Source of the DNA: an uncultured Opitutia bacterium | GTDB taxonomy: Bacteria; Verrucomicrobiota; Verrucomicrobiia; Opitutales; UBA953 | DNA length: 64,000 nucleotides | NCBI GenBank assembly: GCA_945957395.1 | Contig: CAMFKE010000002.1 | Location: 310,001-374,000, forward strand | Direction: 5' to 3' | Shown here: positions 28,316 through 37,716 of the stretch, one piece after another | How the letters are laid out: each line of letters starts with the position of its first letter | Numbering within the stretch: position 1 is the first letter of the stretch | Program-made: the position numbers and the translations under genes | The notes under the pieces: generated by a model | Seen by the model: only the letters and a program-made list of their open reading frames with translations | The model's database searches: none | Told to the model about the DNA's origin: nothing

Positions 28316-31027
28316 TTACTGAAGCTTGGCGACCTCGCTCTTGGCGGCGCCGGTGGTCTCCCACTCGCGAGCCGTGCCGGCCTCGGCCTTCTCGACGCTG
28401 CGGCGGTCGCCCTTGTGCCACCAGTAGAAGATGGGGCAGGCGATGAACATGGAGGAGTAGACGCCGGTGAGCACGCCGAAGCAGAACACCAGTCCGTACT
28501 CCTTCACATCCCCGGCGCCGAACACGAACAGGGCGACGGCGGTGAGGAACACGGTGAGCGAGGTGAGGATGGTGCGCGAAAGCGTGCGGTTGATGGCCAG
28601 GTGGATGCACTCACGCAGGGACAATCCGGGGTTGTTTTCCATCTCCTCGCGCACGCGGTCGAACACGATGATGGTGTCGTTGATCGAGTAGCCGATGATC
28701 ATCAGGATGGACGCCACCATGGCGGCCGTGGCCTGACCGCCGCCGAAGATCCAGCCGTAGGTGACATACAGGCCGACGGTCATGAACACGTCGTGCACGG
28801 TCGCCACGATCGCGCCCAGGCCGAAGCCCAGTTCGAAGCGCAGCGCCACATAAACGAGGATGCCCACCATCGCCAGGACCACCGAGATGATGGCGTTCCA
28901 CTGGAGCGCGCCGGAAACTGTGGCGCCGATGGCCTCGCGGCCGGTGATCAGCTTCTCGGCCGGCTTGTCGGCGGGGAAGAAGCCGGGGTGCTTCGCGACG
29001 AGCTCCTTCACCAGCTTGGTGGCGTTGGCGAACTCGCCGGCGTCCTTGCCCGAAAGCTCGCACTCCACGCGCAGCGAGGTCTTCTTCGTGCCCAGGTCGT
29101 CGAGGTACACCGAGGTCACATCCTTCACGCCCACGGAGGCCGCGACGCGCTCGACCTCGGCGGTGTCGAGCTTCTTGTCCGCAACGGCCTCGATGGTGAC
29201 GGCTTCGCCGCCCTTGAAGTCCTTGCCCAGCGAGGCGCGGCCGCGGAAGCCGATGGCGACGAGCCCCATGAGCATGATGGCGCCGGCGACAAAGAAGCCG
29301 CGGCGGGTGTAGTCGAGGAACTGGATCTTGGGCTCCTTCTTGAGCATCGTGAGTCCGAAGAGGTGGGTGAACATGCCGGTGTTCACGCAAAGTTCCTGAA
29401 GACCGCGCGTGGTGATGAGCGCGGTGATCACGGTGGTCACGATGCCGATGGAGAGCGTGACGCCGAAGCCGCGGATGGGGCCGGTGCCCATCCAGATGAG
29501 GATGATAGCGGTGAGCAGCGTGGTGATGTTGGCGTCCAGGATGGTCGACAGCGCGCGCGAGTAACCGGCGGAAAGCGCTTGGCGCAGACCGGCGCCGGCC
29601 TTCGTCTCCTCACGCATGCGTTCGAACACGAGGATGTTCATGTCCACCGCCATGCCCACGGTGAGCACGAGCGCGGCGACGCCGGGCAGCGTGATGGTGG
29701 CACCCATGGCGGCCAGCACGCCGAGCGTGATCACGATGTTGGCCACCACGGCGATCACCGAGAGAACGCCGGCGGACAGGTAGAAGGCGACCATGAACAG
29801 GACGACGAGGCCCACGCCCACGGAGGCCGCCACGACCGACTTGGTCTGCGCGTCCTTGGCGAGAGAGGGTCCGACCGTCTGCACATCCTGAAGCTCGAGG
29901 GGGAATTCGAGCGGGTTGTTGAGGACATTGGCCAGCTCGACGCAGCGGGTCTGGTCGCCGAGGTTGATTTCGGCGCCGCCGGAGATGGGCTTGTTTTCGG
30001 CAATGCCGTGGTTGGAGATGAACTTGCCGTCGAGGATGATGGCGAAAGTGCCGTTGTCCTGGCCGCTGCGGATGTTCTCATCGCAGATCTTCTTGGTGGC
30101 GGCGTAGAAGATGTCGTTGCCCTTGTCGCTGAAGGCGATGCTCACCTTCCAGGTGAAGCCGTCGGCCGAATAGGCCTGGGCCTTGCGGATGATGTCACCC
30201 GTGGCGAAGGGCTTCTTCTGCACATACAGCGGGCGCTCCTCGACGACCTGCCCGGTGGTCTTGTCGGTCGTGCGCGAATACATAACGACGTAGTTCTGCA
30301 GGGGCGACGCCACATCAGAGGGGTTCTCCTTGAGCGAGGCGGTGGAGAACTCGGGCGTGCCGGGCTTGGGAGTCAGCGTGCGGTGCACGAAGGCGAACTC
30401 GAGCTTGGCCGGCTTCTTCAGCGCGTCGATGGCGTCGGGGTTGTTCGCCATGTCGTCGCCGGGCAGCTGGATTTCCAAAACGTTGCTGCCGACGGTGCGG
30501 ATGAGCGGCTCGGCGACGCCGTACTGGTTGATGCGGTCCTGCATCACCTTGGACGCCTTGTCCATCTGGGCGGCCGGGTCTTTGCCGACAAAGGCCTCGT
30601 CGGGCACCTTGAGCGAGAAGGCGACGCCGCCCTGCAGGTCCAGACCGAGCTTGAGCTTGCCCTGCGACGCCTTGAGCAGGTGGCGCAGCACGAGCAGGTT
30701 GCGCTTCTGCACATTCGGCTCGGACACCAGGTCGAGCTCGGGGAAATAAAGCGCGTGCAGGTCGACCGGCGCGGCGGGGTCGTTGACGATGTCGCGAAGA
30801 GCCTGGTAGACGGTGGGGGCCTTGGGCGCGTCGGGGATGTTTTTCGCGTTGTTCTCAACGCGCTCGCCGGCCTTGGCGAGCAGCGCCTGGAAGCCGACCT
30901 TGTCACCGGTCACCTTGGAGGCCGCGAACTCGTCGAACCGGCGCGTGGTGAGCGGGGTGAGGGCGCCCACCGCGTAGGCGAGCAGGAGGAAAGTGACGAG
31001 GAGTTTCCAGAAAACGCGAAGGTTCAT
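28316..31027 (-). CDS. secDF: Fused SecD-SecF protein-export membrane protein
   Basis: This RND-type accessory of the Sec translocon uses proton-motive force to pull proteins out of SecYEG. It is 903 residues, with SecD in the first 560 or so and SecF in the rest. SecD features include 'GLDLQGGVAFSLKV' near 130, a long periplasmic P1 region, and 'GMAVDMNILVFERMREE' near 470. The SecF half begins after 'FLDYTRRGFFVAGAIML' and has 'SINDTIIVFDRVREEMENNP' near 805. Both Asp/Arg proton-relay motifs are present. Single-chain SecDF occurs in several phyla. The gene lies after yajC in the same direction, the usual yajC-secDF order. Confidence 0.96.
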   Translation of the reverse strand: MNLRVFWKLLVTFLLLAYAVGALTPLTTRRFDEFAASKVTGDKVGFQALLAKAGERVENNAKNIPDAPKAPTVYQALRDIVNDPAAPVDLHALYFPELDLVSEPNVQKRNLLVLRHLLKASQGKLKLGLDLQGGVAFSLKVPDEAFVGKDPAAQMDKASKVMQDRINQYGVAEPLIRTVGSNVLEIQLPGDDMANNPDAIDALKKPAKLEFAFVHRTLTPKPGTPEFSTASLKENPSDVASPLQNYVVMYSRTTDKTTGQVVEERPLYVQKKPFATGDIIRKAQAYSADGFTWKVSIAFSDKGNDIFYAATKKICDENIRSGQDNGTFAIILDGKFISNHGIAENKPISGGAEINLGDQTRCVELANVLNNPLEFPLELQDVQTVGPSLAKDAQTKSVVAASVGVGLVVLFMVAFYLSAGVLSVIAVVANIVITLGVLAAMGATITLPGVAALVLTVGMAVDMNILVFERMREETKAGAGLRQALSAGYSRALSTILDANITTLLTAIILIWMGTGPIRGFGVTLSIGIVTTVITALITTRGLQELCVNTGMFTHLFGLTMLKKEPKIQFLDYTRRGFFVAGAIMLMGLVAIGFRGRASLGKDFKGGEAVTIEAVADKKLDTAEVERVAASVGVKDVTSVYLDDLGTKKTSLRVECELSGKDAGEFANATKLVKELVAKHPGFFPADKPAEKLITGREAIGATVSGALQWNAIISVVLAMVGILVYVALRFELGFGLGAIVATVHDVFMTVGLYVTYGWIFGGGQATAAMVASILMIIGYSINDTIIVFDRVREEMENNPGLSLRECIHLAINRTLSRTILTSLTVFLTAVALFVFGAGDVKEYGLVFCFGVLTGVYSSMFIACPIFYWWHKGDRRSVEKAEAGTAREWETTGAAKSEVAKLQ

Positions 31028-31192
31028 GGGACGAAAAGGGACGGGGTTTTCAGTGGCGGATTTTCGCGCCTGAGGGCGCGGTCCAAGCGTATCGAATCAT
31101 CGCATACGAGACAGCCGCCCGAGGTCATCGGGCGGCGCAGGGTTCGGGCGGACCGCGGGAAACGCACCGGGCGTGCCGCCCGAAACCAAGGC

Positions 31193-31537
31193 TCAGGCCT
31201 TGGTCTCTTCGGTCAGAAACTCGACGATGTGCGCGCGGCGGAACGGGATGCGAACGCCGGTGGACACCTCGAGGGTGACGATGGAGTCGTCAAGGGTGAC
31301 GACCTTGCCGACGATGCCGGAGGAGGTGGCCACCTTGTCGCCGGTCTTCAGCGCGGCCTGCTTCTTGGCGGTCTCCTTGGCCTGCTTCTGCTGGGGGCGG
31401 ATGAGCAGGAAGTAGAAGCCGAAGCCGAAAAGCACGAGCGGCAGGAACTGCATGAGGGCGCCGGCACCGGAAGGGGCGTCGGCGGCGGGGGCGGTCTGCT
31501 GGGCGAGGAAGGAAATCTGAGAGAGGAGCGATGTCAT
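31193..31537 (-). CDS. yajC: Preprotein translocase subunit YajC
   Basis: The product has 114 residues with one transmembrane helix ('FLPLVLFGFGFYFLLIRPQQ', residues 30-49) followed by the typical 'QKQAKETAKKQAAL' and a small beta domain ('LKTGDKVATSSGIVGKVVTL'). It forms the SecDF-YajC complex. It is 165 bp upstream of secDF; the spacer holds a GCCGCCCGA/TCGGGCGGC hairpin at 31114-31136 without a T-run. Confidence 0.95.
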   Translation of the reverse strand: MTSLLSQISFLAQQTAPAADAPSGAGALMQFLPLVLFGFGFYFLLIRPQQKQAKETAKKQAALKTGDKVATSSGIVGKVVTLDDSIVTLEVSTGVRIPFRRAHIVEFLTEETKA

Positions 31538-31641
31538 CGGTCTTGACGGTTTTTTAAGGCGGTCACGGATGCGCCGGGGGGCTCAAAAGGCAAGGTCTTT
31601 CGCCCCGTCCCGACCGAATCGCGCCCCGTGTATCCGGACGC

Positions 31642-31674
31642 AAAAAGCGCCGGCCACATGGCCGGCGCTTTTTT
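31642..31674 (-). terminator. Rho-independent terminator after the greA-like gene
   Basis: An AAGCGCCGGCCA/GGCCGGCGCTT hairpin with a 3-4 nt loop is flanked by A-run and T-run, so it could work in both directions. It lies 22 bp past the greA stop. Confidence 0.92.
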
Positions 31675-31696
31675 GCGAGTGCGAAGGCGGAAAGCC

Positions 31697-33616
31697 TTAG
31701 TGCTGCTCGTCCACCCAGCGGGCGATGGACTTGACCGTCCAGGTCTCCTTGTTGCCGCCGATGTCGGTCTCGACGGTGCTGCCCACCTTCTTGCCGAGCA
31801 GCTGCTGGGCGAGCGGGGTCTTGTAGGAGAGCACATTCTTGTCCGGGTCGGAATCCCAAGCGCCGAGGATGGAGTAGCGCACGGGCTTCTTGGCGCCGGC
31901 CTGGAGCACTTCGACGACGGAGCCCACGGAGATGAGGTCCTTGACGGCGTCGGTGAAGTCGGTGACACGGGCGCGGGCGAGGTCGGTCTCGACCTGGGCC
32001 TTGCGGGCCATGGTCGTGGTCTGATCCTGCTTGGCCATCTTGTACTCGGAGTTCTCCTTCAAGTCGCCGTGTTCCTTGGCGATGTTGATGGCCTCCTTGA
32101 TGGCGGGCAGCTTGACCTTGATGATCTCGTGAAGCTCCTTCTGGAGCTTCTCGTAGGAGCCCTTGGAGACGACGAGCTGCTCGGACGCCTCGGCCTGTGC
32201 CTCCTTGTCGATGAGGGCCTGAATCTTCGGGTAAAGCTTGATGAAGCGTGCCAGCAGGGACTTCTTGGTGAGGGGCTCGAAGCCCTGGTTGAGCAGCAGG
32301 GACTGGGCGAGGTCGCGGGCGATCTCGAAGTTGGCGTCGTCGAGCAGGTCGCTGATGAGCTCGCTGTCTTCGGAGAGCACTTCGCCCAGCGGGATGCGGC
32401 GGTTGGTGGTGGCCAGAAGCGCCTCGCGGTCGATGGCGTAAAGGATGGCGGCGAGAAGACGGTGGGTGACCATCGGCTTCACGATCTTGGCGTACTTCTT
32501 CGAGTCGCGGTTCTTGATCACCCAGATGAGCACGGAGCTCTCCAGGCTCTGGGAATCGAGCCAGTCATTGAGCTTGGCGGCGACGAGCTTGGAGCAGTCA
32601 TTCTCCACGAGGAAGTTCACGCACTCGGCGGTGAACTTGCCGGTGGACTTGCGAAGCAGCTCGATGACGACCTCCTGCCACTGGACGTCCTCGGGGTACA
32701 CTTCCTTGACGTTGGAAAGGAGGCGCTTGAGGTAGGCGGGGCTCTGCGGAATCTCGCCGGCAAGCGTGTTCAGCTCGTCCTTGGAGCAGGAAAGGATGAT
32801 GGAGGAGCGGGTGGGCTCCAGGGACTCCACGCTCTCCTTGAAGTGACGGCAAAGGTCGTTGCGAACCCAGACGCCGTGCAGGATCTCGGCCTTGGTGAGC
32901 GTGCGGGCGGTCTTGAGCGCGGCGGTGAGCTCGTCGAAGATTTTGTGCAGGTCGCTCTCGATGCGCTTGACGCTCTCGCCTTCGCCGGCGGAGGTCTCGA
33001 TTTCCTTGCTGAGTGAGACGAACAGCTTCTCGGCCAGCTCGATCTTCTTGCGGGGGTTCTTGTTAAGGTAGTATTCCTCGAGGATTTCGTCCTCGGGCTT
33101 CACCTCGTCACCCTCGGCGCGCAGCACATAGGCGCCGTCCTTCTTGGCGGGAACGGCCACGGCGGGATCGCGGGAGAGCTCCTTCTTGGCCTCGGCCCAC
33201 CATTTCTTCATCTTCACCGGACCGAGCAGCTTGATCAGCGTGGTCTCGAGTTCGACGGTGGACATGGTGCCGTTGACGGCGGCCTTGAGAATCTCGCGCA
33301 CCAGGCCGGCGCGGTCGTTCTTCACGAGCTCCTCGATCTTCTTGGGCTCCGTGCGCTGACGAACCAGAATGTTGTCGGGAGAGAGGATGCGCAGCTTGTC
33401 CACGCAGAACTCCGGCGCCATGGGATGGCCCAGCTTGCCGGACTCAAAAAAGTCGATGACGAGGCGATTGGCGCCGGCATCGTATTGCCTGATCTGGCCG
33501 AAGCCCCAGCTGGCGTGCATGCAATAGGCGCCGGGAACCATCGCCTCCAACGCCTCGCGGCGCGTGCGCAGATTCGGGTTCTTGTCCAGAAGTTGTTCGA
33601 TGACCTCGTTGTTCAT
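31697..33616 (-). CDS. greA: Transcript-cleavage factor GreA/GreB with very long N-terminal extension
   Basis: The product has 639 residues; ordinary GreA has about 158. The last 155 or so residues are a complete GreA: a coiled coil with the catalytic tip 'GDLKENSEYKMAK' (Asp and Glu retained, near residue 535), then the FKBP-like domain ('SVVEVLQAG', 'SYKTPLAQQLLGKKVGSTV'). GreA rescues backtracked RNA polymerase by stimulating transcript cleavage. The first 480 residues are mostly helical, with an N-terminal segment 'CMHASWGFGQIRQYDAGANR' resembling a CarD/RapA-like beta module. The extension's role is unknown. ATG 33616 is the only sensible start. Confidence 0.92.
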   Translation of the reverse strand: MNNEVIEQLLDKNPNLRTRREALEAMVPGAYCMHASWGFGQIRQYDAGANRLVIDFFESGKLGHPMAPEFCVDKLRILSPDNILVRQRTEPKKIEELVKNDRAGLVREILKAAVNGTMSTVELETTLIKLLGPVKMKKWWAEAKKELSRDPAVAVPAKKDGAYVLRAEGDEVKPEDEILEEYYLNKNPRKKIELAEKLFVSLSKEIETSAGEGESVKRIESDLHKIFDELTAALKTARTLTKAEILHGVWVRNDLCRHFKESVESLEPTRSSIILSCSKDELNTLAGEIPQSPAYLKRLLSNVKEVYPEDVQWQEVVIELLRKSTGKFTAECVNFLVENDCSKLVAAKLNDWLDSQSLESSVLIWVIKNRDSKKYAKIVKPMVTHRLLAAILYAIDREALLATTNRRIPLGEVLSEDSELISDLLDDANFEIARDLAQSLLLNQGFEPLTKKSLLARFIKLYPKIQALIDKEAQAEASEQLVVSKGSYEKLQKELHEIIKVKLPAIKEAINIAKEHGDLKENSEYKMAKQDQTTTMARKAQVETDLARARVTDFTDAVKDLISVGSVVEVLQAGAKKPVRYSILGAWDSDPDKNVLSYKTPLAQQLLGKKVGSTVETDIGGNKETWTVKSIARWVDEQH

Positions 33617-33846
33617 TGGAATGACGAGCTCTGAAGTAAATTTAAATTCAAAGCAAGCCCTTAACCGCGGGACACCGGGCTACGCGAACGACCCCCCCCG
33701 CCGGACCAACGGGAGCGGCGGGGGGAAATCACAAGAAAGCGAAAGGCGTCAAGTGAGAAGAAGGAACGATTTAAGGAAAAAAATCGCCCCTTCGCTCAAA
33801 CGCAGGACGCGTCCGGCGCCCCGGCTCTTGAGCCGCGCAACCGGAA

Positions 33847-34812
33847 TCAGCCTACCGCCACCATTGCGGCGGCCTCGGCGCGCGCCTTCTCGGCGAGCAC
33901 GGTGGAGAGGTAGCGCTCACCGGTGGAGCAGGCCACGGTGACGATGCGCTTGCCCGCGTACTCGGGACGCTTGGCGACCTCCATGGCGGCCCAGATATTG
34001 GCGCCGGAGGAGATGCCCACCAGGAGCCCCTCGCGGGCCGCGACCAACTGGGCGGTCGCCACGGCGACTTCGCCGGACACCTGCATCACCTCGTCGACAA
34101 TCGACAGATTCAGATTCTTGGGAACAAATCCGGCGCCGATGCCCTGAATCTTGTGCGGGCCCGGCTTGCCGCCGGAAATCACCGGCGAGGCGTCGGGCTC
34201 CACCGCGATGGCCTTGAAGCCGTGTCGGCGCGCCTTGATCACCTCGGCCACGCCGGTAATCGTGCCGCCCGTGCCTACGCCGGCCACGAAAGCGTCGATA
34301 TGCCCCTCCATCTCGGCCCAGATTTCCTCGGCGGTGGTGCGCCGATGCGCCTCGGGATTGGCCGGGTTTTCAAACTGCTGGGGAACGAACGCCCTGTCAC
34401 CCAGTTCCGCGGCAAGCTCATTGGCCTTGGCGATGGCGCCCGACATGCCCTTCGACCCGGGCGTGAGCACGATTTCGGCGCCGAGCATACCAAGAAGCAC
34501 GCGACGCTCCAGCGACATGGTCTCGGGCATCGTGAGAATGCAGCGGTAACCGCGGGCGGCCGCCACGAAGGCCAGCGCGATGCCCGTATTGCCCGAGGTG
34601 GGCTCGATGATGGTGCTTTGACCGGGGCGGATCCGGCCGGCCTGTTCGGCCGCGTCGATCATGGCCCGGCCCACGCGATCCTTAACGCTGGAGAGCGGAT
34701 TGAAGAACTCACACTTCACATACACCTCGGCATGCAGCCCTTCGGTGATTCGATTTAGCTTAACCAGCGGGGTTCCGCCGATGCTGTCGGTGATGGAGTT
34801 GTATCGAGCCAT
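33847..34812 (-). CDS. cysK: Cysteine synthase (O-acetylserine sulfhydrylase)
   Basis: This PLP enzyme joins O-acetylserine and sulfide. It is 321 residues from ATG 34812 ('[20 protein letters not shown]'). The PLP lysine is in '[11 protein letters not shown]' near residue 43, '[13 protein letters not shown]' binds substrate near 72, '[11 protein letters not shown]' binds the PLP phosphate near 178, and '[13 protein letters not shown]' is near 266. The open frame continues upstream without support. The 230 bp between this gene and the greA start contain a CCGCC/GGCGG hairpin near 33695-33725 and nothing else recognised. Confidence 0.96.
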   Translation of the reverse strand: MARYNSITDSIGGTPLVKLNRITEGLHAEVYVKCEFFNPLSSVKDRVGRAMIDAAEQAGRIRPGQSTIIEPTSGNTGIALAFVAAARGYRCILTMPETMSLERRVLLGMLGAEIVLTPGSKGMSGAIAKANELAAELGDRAFVPQQFENPANPEAHRRTTAEEIWAEMEGHIDAFVAGVGTGGTITGVAEVIKARRHGFKAIAVEPDASPVISGGKPGPHKIQGIGAGFVPKNLNLSIVDEVMQVSGEVAVATAQLVAAREGLLVGISSGANIWAAMEVAKRPEYAGKRIVTVACSTGERYLSTVLAEKARAEAAAMVAVG

Positions 34813-34893
34813 GGTCGTGGGGTGTTCGGATTTGAAAGTGGTTTCAGCATGCAACGCATTGACCGCTCGCTTTGGGCGCAAGCCAGTTCCATC

Positions 34894-34930
34894 AAAAAAC
34901 CCCGCCCCGGCGCGGGCCGGAAGACGGGGC
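34894..34930 (-). terminator. Terminator after infA
   Basis: On the minus strand, CCCCG and CCGGC arms pair with GCCGG and CGGGG around a short loop, followed by TTTTTTG. Confidence 0.8.
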
Positions 34931-34981
34931 ATGGTTCGATCACGCCACGGGGGGAACTCCACCCGACGTGAAACCGGCTCG

Positions 34982-35260
34982 TTAACGACGGCCGCCGGGA
35001 CGATTGCCGCCGGCCATGGGAGGACGGGGCGCCTGATTACGGATGCGGTAGACGATGCGCGCCTTCGAGATGTCATGCGGGCTCATCTCCATGCGCACCA
35101 TGTCGCCGATCATGATCTTGATGAAGTTCTTGCGGAGTTTGCCCGAAATCGAGCCCAGCACCACATGCTTGTTGGCGAGTTCGATGCGGAACATGGTACC
35201 AGGGAGCACCTGGATGACCTTGCCCTCGACTTCGATGACGTCTTCTTCTTGTTCTGACAT
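34982..35260 (-). CDS. infA: Translation initiation factor IF-1
   Basis: The product has 92 residues. The S1/OB-fold core (about residues 7-76) is clear: '[20 protein letters not shown]', '[20 protein letters not shown]', 'ARIVYRIR'. IF-1 binds the 30S A site and assists IF-2 and IF-3. It is about 20 residues longer than the usual 72 because of a C-terminal tail '[16 protein letters not shown]', a basic Gly/Pro-rich sequence that resembles the N-terminal tail of IF-3 in this window. It diverges from tadA. Confidence 0.96.
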   Translation of the reverse strand: MSEQEEDVIEVEGKVIQVLPGTMFRIELANKHVVLGSISGKLRKNFIKIMIGDMVRMEMSPHDISKARIVYRIRNQAPRPPMAGGNRPGGRR

Positions 35261-35386
35261 GCTTTACTTTGGAAGCGCCGCAGCCTAGCCGCACCGCCAC
35301 CGAGTCAATCGGTAAGTTTCCGGTTTCAAGTTTTCCGTTTTACGCAAAGACACCGACGCGCACGCGCGACAACCCACCCATCCCTC

Positions 35387-35965
35387 TTGAATCCGACAAA
35401 CGAGAGCGCCGGCCAACGCCGGCTGGAATGCCCTTTCGCCAAGCTGCATCCCTCGCAGCTGGTGAAGGACGACACGCACTTCATGGCCCTCGCGTTCAAC
35501 CAGGCCGTGGAGGCCTGGCGCATCGACGAGGTCCCCATCGGCGCCGTCATCGTCAAGGACGGCGCCGTCATCGCCGCCGCCCACAACGCGGTGGAATCGC
35601 TCAACGACCCCACGGCGCACGCCGAAATCCTGGCCATCACGCAGGCGGCCAGGCACATCGGCAACTGGAGGCTCAACGAGTGCACGCTCTATGTGACCAA
35701 GGAGCCCTGCCCCATGTGCGCGGGAGCCACCATCATGAGCCGGCTCGGACGCGTCGTGTACGCCTGGGGAGACCCCAAGATGGGCTGCATGGGAGGCGCG
35801 ACCGCCACCCATGAGCTCCCGAAGCTGAATCACCGGGTGAGCGTCACCCGCGGCGTCATGGAAGAGGAGTGCCGATCCATCCTCCAGGCTTACTTCGCCA
35901 TGAAACGCGCCTTCGCAAAATCGGACGCCCCCGCATCCGAAGACCCGGCGCAGGAAGCGCCGTAA
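35387..35965 (+). CDS. tadA: tRNA-specific adenosine deaminase
   Basis: It converts A34 to inosine in tRNA-Arg(ACG). Zinc and catalytic motifs are intact: 'PTAHAEILAI' (His ligand and proton-shuttle Glu) and 'PCPMCAGA' (two Cys ligands). The product is 192 residues if read from TTG 35387; no ATG precedes the conserved domain. An in-frame GTG at 35462 also keeps the deaminase fold. I prefer the longer form because the extra segment 'CPFAKLHPSQL' looks like the N-terminal extension I associate with verrucomicrobial TadA. The Ala/Pro-rich C-terminus is longer than in E. coli. Confidence 0.93.
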   Translation: MNPTNESAGQRRLECPFAKLHPSQLVKDDTHFMALAFNQAVEAWRIDEVPIGAVIVKDGAVIAAAHNAVESLNDPTAHAEILAITQAARHIGNWRLNECTLYVTKEPCPMCAGATIMSRLGRVVYAWGDPKMGCMGGATATHELPKLNHRVSVTRGVMEEECRSILQAYFAMKRAFAKSDAPASEDPAQEAP

Positions 35966-36156
35966 ACGGAGCGAGAGGCCCGGCTTCGCGCGCCGCGCCA
36001 TTGCCCGACCTCGGGCGCCAAAGCCACGACGACGCCGGGAGAGCAACCGCAGCCCCCGGAGCCGGAACAGAGCAAAAGACCCCGGAACAAAGGTCGGGTT
36101 GGAGTTTGCCTAACACGAGAGTCCCCCTTTCGTGCCCCGCCAACTCGTAAAAACCC

Positions 36157-37518
36157 ATGGTAAAAGTAGGACTCGTTTCACTTGGCTGCGCCAAGAACCT
36201 CATCGACTCGGAAATCATGATCGGCCACCTCGCCCAGGCCGGCATGTCGCTCACCGCCGAAACGAAGGAGGCCGACGTGGTCATCGTGAACACCTGCTCC
36301 TTCATCGACGCCTCCAAGAAGGAGTCGCTCCAGGCCATCTTCGACATGCAGGACGAGCGCCTCGCCGCGAAAAAGAAGAAGCAGAAGCTCATCGTCGCCG
36401 GCTGCATGTCCCAACGCTACGAGGGCGAACTTCCCAAACTGCTCCCGGAGGTGGACGCCTTCATCGGCCTCGACCAGGTCACCCAGGTCGTGCCCGTCAT
36501 CAACGAGGTGCTCGGACACACCTCCAAGGAGAACGAGCAGCTCGATTTCACCACCGAGAAGCCGCAGTACATCCCGGACTTCGACACGCCGCGCGTGCGC
36601 CTCACCCCCAAGCACACGGCCTACATCAAAATCGCAGAAGGCTGCAACCACCCCTGCTCCTTCTGCATCATCCCCAAGATTCGCGGCCGCCACCGCTCGC
36701 GCACCGTCGAATCGGTCGTCAAGGAGGCCCGTCGCCTCGTCGCCGAGGGCGTGAAGGAGATCAACCTCATCTCCCAGGACACCACCTACTTCGGCATGGA
36801 CCGCTGGGAGAGCGACCGGCCCAACCCGCGCTCCGGCGTCGACAGCGCCAAGGGAGAATCCCTCGCCACGCTGCTGCGCGAGCTTAACAAGATCGAGGGC
36901 GACTTCTGGATCCGCCTGCTTTACACACACCCGGCCCACTGGTCCGACGAGCTCATCGCCACCATCGCGGAGTGCCCCAAGGTCGTTCGCTATGTGGACA
37001 TCCCTCTGCAGCACATCAGCACCAACATGCTGACCAAAATGCAGCGCCAGACCGACGGCCCGTACATCCGCGACCTCATCCGCCGCATGCGCGCCGGCAT
37101 CCCCGGCATCATCATCCGCACCACCTTCATCGTCGGATTCCCCGGAGAGACCGAGGCCGACTTCGAGGAACTGCGCGAATTCCTCTCCGAAACCCGCTTC
37201 GAACGCGTCGGCATCTTCAAGTACTCCAAGGAGGAGGGCACCAAGGCCGCCAAACTCGACGAGCACATCCATCACAAGACCAAGGAGCGCCGCTGGGCAC
37301 TCGCCATGGGCACCCTGCGCCAGCTCTCCGAAGAGCGCTGCCGCTCCTATGTCGGCCGCAAGATCAAGGTGCTCGTGGACAAGCCGGGCGAAGCCCGCTC
37401 CGCCGCCGACGCCCTGGAAATCGACGGCACCGTGTTCGTCGACGAGTCGATCCCCGTGGGCACCTTCGCCGAAGTGACCGTCACCGGGCACCGCGAATAC
37501 GACCTTATCGCGCGTTAA
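36157..37518 (+). CDS. rimO: Ribosomal protein S12 methylthiotransferase
   Basis: This radical-SAM enzyme adds a methylthio group to the conserved Asp of S12. It has 453 residues. The N-terminal UPF0004 domain begins 'VGLVSLGCAKNLIDSEIM', with cluster Cys also in 'NTCSF' and 'VAGCMSQRY'. The radical-SAM motif is 'EGCNHPCSFCIIP' (CX3CX2C) near residue 165, and 'LYTHPAHW' and 'FIVGFPGETE' follow. The C-terminal TRAM domain recognises the substrate. The 'LIDSE' text at the first Cys favours RimO over MiaB. It is a stand-alone gene with a strong terminator. Confidence 0.95.
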   Translation: MVKVGLVSLGCAKNLIDSEIMIGHLAQAGMSLTAETKEADVVIVNTCSFIDASKKESLQAIFDMQDERLAAKKKKQKLIVAGCMSQRYEGELPKLLPEVDAFIGLDQVTQVVPVINEVLGHTSKENEQLDFTTEKPQYIPDFDTPRVRLTPKHTAYIKIAEGCNHPCSFCIIPKIRGRHRSRTVESVVKEARRLVAEGVKEINLISQDTTYFGMDRWESDRPNPRSGVDSAKGESLATLLRELNKIEGDFWIRLLYTHPAHWSDELIATIAECPKVVRYVDIPLQHISTNMLTKMQRQTDGPYIRDLIRRMRAGIPGIIIRTTFIVGFPGETEADFEELREFLSETRFERVGIFKYSKEEGTKAAKLDEHIHHKTKERRWALAMGTLRQLSEERCRSYVGRKIKVLVDKPGEARSAADALEIDGTVFVDESIPVGTFAEVTVTGHREYDLIAR

Positions 37519-37540
37519 GCTCACACGCCGGGCCGACACG

Positions 37541-37578
37541 AAGGGCGATGTCCGCGAATCCGCGGCGTCGCCCTTTTT
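37541..37578 (+). terminator. Rho-independent terminator after rimO
   Basis: An AAGGGCGA/TCGCCCTT stem, with inner CCGCG/CGCGG pairing, is followed by TTTTT. Confidence 0.88.
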
Positions 37579-37716
37579 CGTGCAAACACGGGCGTACCGG
37601 CGCGGCGCCCGGCCACTTTTGTCATGGCGGGCTTCTCCCGGTTCGGAGTCCCTCAGGATGATTTTGCGTTCAGACAAATCCCCTGAAAGAAAAGTCCCCC
37701 GCCGACGATTTGTATC

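Noticed and set aside
25709-31546. Very long open frames antisense to parB, recJ and secDF (up to 1945 codons), and similar ones opposite alr, greA and dnaK
   Set aside because: They are products of very high third-position GC on the coding strand. The opposite strand encodes unmistakable conserved proteins, and the antisense translations are low-complexity Arg/His/Gly or Gly/Val/Asp-rich with no family features.
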